Source of the DNA: Trogon surrucura
Taxonomy: Eukaryota; Chordata; Aves; Trogoniformes; Trogonidae
DNA length: 64,000 bases
Assembly (NCBI GenBank): GCA_020746105.1
Contig: CM036633.1
Span: 14,740,501-14,804,500 of the forward strand
Direction of reading: 5' to 3'
Shown: in pieces, positions 63,901-64,000 of the stretch
Layout: every line of letters starts with the position of its first letter
How positions within the stretch are numbered: the first letter of the stretch is position 1
Position numbers and translations under genes: made by a program
Notes under the pieces: model-generated
The model's input: only the letters and a program-made list of their open reading frames with translations
Database searches by the model: none
Told to the model about the DNA's origin: nothing

Positions 63901-64000
63901 GGACCAGTGGTATTCAACATCTGTCGGCAACATGGACAGCGGGATCGAGGGCACCCTCAGCAAGTCTGCCGACAACACCGAACTCTGTGGAGTGGTTGAC
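63901..64000 (+). mobile_element. CR1 reverse-transcriptase fragment, cut by the window end
   Basis: The last 80-odd bases read in one frame as GNMDSGIEGTLSKSADNTEL CGVVD. This resembles the CR1 reverse-transcriptase block that normally holds the catalytic F/Y-A-D-D. Here the box reads S-A-D-N. The frame shifts just before it by loss of one or two bases. The copy is therefore dead. It continues beyond 64000. Confidence 0.8.

Larger units (their letters stand above)
48304..64000 (-). other. DLGAP4: Upstream region or 5' intron of DLGAP4 long isoform
   Basis: No coding exon of a known protein is visible here. There is no CpG island, so the long-isoform promoter is probably further right or is a CpG-poor promoter I cannot recognise. 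The region holds four CR1 fragments, small simple repeats, and AT-richer blocks with clustered homeobox, MEF2-like and CRE-like words (notably 54.93-55.29 kb and 57.30-57.32 kb). Confidence 0.65.

Overview
This is a vertebrate nuclear window, almost certainly from a bird. At least six fragments of CR1-type non-LTR retrotransposons are present, with the typical ATTCTATG-type 3' ends. The coding sequence is vertebrate, split by GT-AG introns, and there is a strong CpG island. I cannot name the species. There are no bacterial features, operons, CRISPR arrays, recognisable tRNA or rRNA genes, or viral genes.

One protein gene can be supported: DLGAP4 (SAPAP4/GKAP-family postsynaptic scaffold), on the minus strand. 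Reading the minus strand from right to left, 48304-64000 is upstream or 5' intron sequence with three CR1 pieces. The first coding exon of the long isoform is 47263-48213. Four further exons follow: 40733-40950, 37422-37536, 34513-34563 (a 51-nt exon) and 33115-33361. All five join in frame at GT/AG sites and give 527 codons plus one base. They cover the N-terminal half of the protein, including three SY-type GKAP repeats that bind the guanylate-kinase domain of PSD-95-like proteins. The C-terminal exons are not in the window and must lie beyond its left end.

At 24068-24098 there is a second, alternative first exon (MALCLELLKQ plus a split codon) in a CpG island at about 23.69-24.74 kb. Its donor has the same phase as the exon ending at 33115, so both isoforms can splice to the same downstream exon. 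The long isoform carries the PSD-95-binding repeats. The short one would lack them and keep only the C-terminal half. From 1 to 24067 I see only intron.

The most unusual DNA is structural. There are two long, GC-rich, nearly perfect inverted repeats, each with 37-bp arms (18742-18817 and 24463-24540). The second lies in the CpG-island promoter region. Immediately beyond that island is a roughly 0.9-kb satellite built from CR1-tail-like words and internal inverted repeats (24732-25640). A related CTATAGAGCCC-type tract has split a CR1 copy and is flanked by a 17-bp direct duplication. The long isoform's leader carries two tiny upstream ORFs, one ending on, and one overlapping, the main start codon. 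I found no evidence of a wholly new biological system; these observations are the parts worth checking.
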